A stretch of 51,470 nt of DNA from an uncultured Rhodospirillaceae bacterium (GTDB lineage: Bacteria > Pseudomonadota > Alphaproteobacteria > Rhodospirillales > Casp-alpha2): positions 1-51,470 of the forward strand of contig CAJWCU010000023.1 in assembly GCA_913030825.1 (NCBI GenBank), read 5' to 3'. The notes beneath the pieces were generated by a model. The model did not search any database. It was given only the letters and a program-made list of their open reading frames with translations, and was not told the origin of the DNA. The number at the start of each line of letters is the position of its first letter. The stretch's first letter is position 1. The position numbers and the translations under genes are program-made. Positions 49,577 through 51,470 of the stretch are shown piece after piece.

Positions 49577-49960
49577 TTAGCGGTCGGTCTTGATGATTTC
49601 CGTCATGGTCACGCCCAGGCGGTCTTCGACGACGACGACTTCGCCGCGCGCCACCAGGCGATTGTTGACGTAGATGTCGATCGCCTCGCCGACCTTACGG
49701 TCCAGTTCGATGACCGCGCCCCGGCCAAGCCGCAGAAGCTGGCTGACCTGCATGGTCGCCTTGCCGAGAACGGCGGAGACCGTCACGGGAATATCGTAGA
49801 CGGCTTCCAGGTCGCGCGCGCTTTTCGGCAGGTCGTTGACCTCGGGTAGGCCCGAGGGATTGGCGGTCGGCGTGCTCGGGGGCGGGCCGTCGGTGTTGCC
49901 GCCGCTGCCTTCGCCGCCGTTGGACGCGAACTCGCCCAATTCAAAATCGTCTTCGGCCAT
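49577..49960 (-). CDS. fliN: Flagellar switch protein FliN
   Basis: FliN is part of the C-ring that takes up CheY and reverses the motor. The 127 residues have an acidic, Gly/Pro-rich N-terminus (1-45) and a C-terminal SpoA domain. That domain shows LEAVYDIPVTVSAVLGKATM, the QLLRLGRGAVIELDRKVGE turn and VNNRLVARGEVVVVEDRLGV. The gene follows fliH by 9 bp and precedes motA by 39 bp. Confidence 0.95.
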   Translation of the reverse strand: MAEDDFELGEFASNGGEGSGGNTDGPPPSTPTANPSGLPEVNDLPKSARDLEAVYDIPVTVSAVLGKATMQVSQLLRLGRGAVIELDRKVGEAIDIYVNNRLVARGEVVVVEDRLGVTMTEIIKTDR

Positions 49961-49969
49961 GGTTCTCTC

Positions 49970-51346
49970 CTAGTCCTTTGCTTCCTCTTCGGCGTCACGC
50001 GCCTCGAGAATCTCTAAAAGTTCAGGGTTGATGTACTTGTTGTCGTCGTTCTGTTCCTCGACGGGCTGAGCTTTGGCTTCGGTTTCTTCGGCCGTTTTTT
50101 CCGGTTCGGGTTCGGCCGTCAGGTCGTCCGATGGGACCGGTGCGTGGTCTTCGGCGCCTCTTCCCTCCATATGGGGATGGAGGGCAGCGTCGGCTTCCGC
50201 CTCGGCCAGGAATTCTTCGGACGGAACCGGAGGCGGGCCGCCTGCAATATCGTCGGCATCGAGAACAGGTTCCGCTTCCACATCGGTTTCCGGTGCGGCG
50301 GCTTCTTCTGACGGTGCGAAAATATCGTCCGACGGCTGCGACGGGGCGGGGAGCGGTTCCTCGGCTGGTGCCGGCATCGCGGGCGCGGCCATTTCGGCAG
50401 GTGCGGGGTCCGCGGATGCGAGGTCAGCGGGTTCCGGGGTGGGCTCGGGAGCAGGCGCAGCCTCGGCCTCGGGCATGGGGGTCGGTTCGCTCGGAACCTC
50501 CGGCTCGACCTGCGTGTCGGTGGCCGGGGCTTCCTCGCTGGCGGCTTGTGGTTCGGGGGCGCCCGGGGCGGGTTCGAGCGCAGGCGCGTCCGGCGCTTCG
50601 GGCGCGGCTTCCGGCGCGGCGGCTTCTTCGGCTGCGGGCCCCGGATGGCGGGTGGCGTCCGTTTCCAGATGACGGGCGACGATCTCGTCCAACTGCTCGG
50701 CTAATTCAGCAGTGCTGCGGGACACCCCGCCTGACGCCCATTCCAGGCGGCAATCGCCGGGGGCAAGGGCAGGGTCACCGAGAACTTTGATGTCTCCTCG
50801 GAAACCGGCCATTTCGGAAACGCCTTCGATCCGGTCATGCAGGCCTTCAGCCAAATCGGCGGGAACGCGGACGGTGATCTCCGACGCGCCGGTCTGCTGG
50901 CCGAGCGCCTCACGGAGCATCTGTTCGATTTGCGCGACGGCAGTTTCCTGGTTCAACGTCGGGAACAGTTTCTTCACCAAGGCCGCGGCGACGGCAACGG
51001 CGTCGCGGGCAAGGTCCTGGTTGGCTTCCGCTTGGGCGTCGAACAGCGCCTGCGTCTTTTGAACGATGGCGTTCAGGGTGTCCGCGATCTGCTTTTCCGC
51101 GGCCGAGGCGGCTTCGTCCATGCCTTGCTGGCGCCCTTCGGCATGCGCTGCGACACGCGCCTGTTCCAGATCTTCCTCGGAATATGTCGGGGCTTCCGGT
51201 TCCGGTTCGGGCTCGGGGGTGGTTTCGGCTTGGGCCGCGGCATCCGGTTCAGCATTGGCATTGGCTCGCGCCTTTTCGCGCTCCTCCGCCAAGACGTCGA
51301 AGTCGGTGTCGAACATGAATTTTTCGTAGGGGGTATCGCCCGCCAT
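49970..51346 (-). CDS. fliH: FliH-like export ATPase regulator with long C-terminal extension
   Basis: FliH (FlbE in Caulobacter) holds FliI and links it to FliN and the export gate. Residues 1-230 form the FliH-like part: the conserved start GDTPYEKFMFDTDFDVL, a long helix (SEEDLEQARVAAHAEGRQQG onward), and the C-terminal domain (VRVPADLAEGLHDRIEG, APGDCRLEWASGGVSRS). From about 232 to 458 the chain is a low-complexity Ala/Pro/Glu/Asp-rich tail with no clear fold, ending in an acidic helix. The ATG at 51346 was chosen for AAGGA 6 bp upstream; TTG at 51385 and ATG at 51364 are in frame. It lies between the fliG end and fliN. Confidence 0.87.
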   Translation of the reverse strand: MAGDTPYEKFMFDTDFDVLAEEREKARANANAEPDAAAQAETTPEPEPEPEAPTYSEEDLEQARVAAHAEGRQQGMDEAASAAEKQIADTLNAIVQKTQALFDAQAEANQDLARDAVAVAAALVKKLFPTLNQETAVAQIEQMLREALGQQTGASEITVRVPADLAEGLHDRIEGVSEMAGFRGDIKVLGDPALAPGDCRLEWASGGVSRSTAELAEQLDEIVARHLETDATRHPGPAAEEAAAPEAAPEAPDAPALEPAPGAPEPQAASEEAPATDTQVEPEVPSEPTPMPEAEAAPAPEPTPEPADLASADPAPAEMAAPAMPAPAEEPLPAPSQPSDDIFAPSEEAAAPETDVEAEPVLDADDIAGGPPPVPSEEFLAEAEADAALHPHMEGRGAEDHAPVPSDDLTAEPEPEKTAEETEAKAQPVEEQNDDNKYINPELLEILEARDAEEEAKD

Positions 51347-51422
51347 GTTGGTCCTTAAGATCATCTTATATCCATGTTTCGGCAATCTGCTCGTCGCGCC
51401 GGCCGGGGCCGGGTAGCGCCGA

Positions 51423-51470
51423 TTAGAACACCAACTCCCCTTCTTCGTCGCCGGTCGCGATGACGATTTC
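51423..51470 (-). CDS. fliG: 3' end of FliG (partial)
   Basis: The last 48 bp of the window encode EIVIATGDEEGELVF followed by TAA on the minus strand, 76 bp upstream of the fliH start. An acidic tail after an EIVI-like strand is the usual end of alphaproteobacterial FliG, and fliG directly before fliH is the standard order. The gene continues beyond the right edge. Identity rests on this short tail and on position. Confidence 0.65.
   Translation of the reverse strand, partial: EIVIATGDEEGELVF

Overview
The window reads as GC-rich chromosome from an alphaproteobacterium, most likely of the Rhodospirillales type. CtrA, ChpT, FlbD, an alphaproteobacterial flagellar gene order and an alphaproteobacterial formate dehydrogenase operon all point there. 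I cannot name a genus. No tRNA, rRNA, CRISPR array, insertion sequence or prophage was seen.

Region 1 (1-8.6 kb) is an accessory catabolic block. A leftward operon carries modABC, an oxyanion ABC transporter whose ATPase lacks the usual C-terminal domain. It is followed by three overlapping genes of the nitrile hydratase/thiocyanate hydrolase family in which the beta subunit is split in two. A divergent Crp/Fnr-type regulator and an AtzF-like amidase follow. Three perfect copies of the palindrome GCAAATATTTGC lie at the promoter side of the mod operon, of the amidase, and of something off the left edge, so they look like the operator of a local regulon. A TauD-type dioxygenase and a divergent IclR regulator close the block.

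Region 2 (8.2-25.2 kb) is built around molybdenum cofactor and a periplasmic formate dehydrogenase. moaA and a 703-residue polyferredoxin point left. fdhD, mobA, DUF3305, DUF3306, a TorD-like chaperone, a small Tat protein, fdhA (cysteine type), fdhB, a small lipoprotein and the cytochrome b subunit point right. Unrelated small genes sit between the two arms: ankyrin, cupin, DUF1330, phosphatase, and a MarR regulator with a membrane protein. This operon is rich in intergenic inverted repeats and has a 9-codon ORF behind a near-perfect ribosome binding site.

Region 3 (25.2-32.4 kb) holds an RTX-repeat protein, a 41-residue membrane peptide gene, an unrecognised 119-residue protein, and a second, cytoplasmic NAD-linked formate dehydrogenase (fdsA plus a fused fdsG-fdsB). 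Formate can therefore feed both the quinone pool and NADH, and both enzymes draw on the Mo supply and cofactor genes of regions 1 and 2.

Region 4 (32.4-51.5 kb) is motility and cell-cycle control. It contains chpT, a large hybrid cheA, cheY, cheB and cheR. Then come ctrA (leftward) and fliI-fliJ (rightward), divergent across a region with CtrA-like half-sites and clustered GANTC sites. A long leftward flagellar operon follows: the fliG 3' end, fliH, fliN, motA, flbD, flhA, flhF, a FliK-like gene, and a QueF-like protein lacking the catalytic cysteine. The 222 bp before cheY can form nested and mutually crossing helices and is the best candidate here for an undescribed RNA element.
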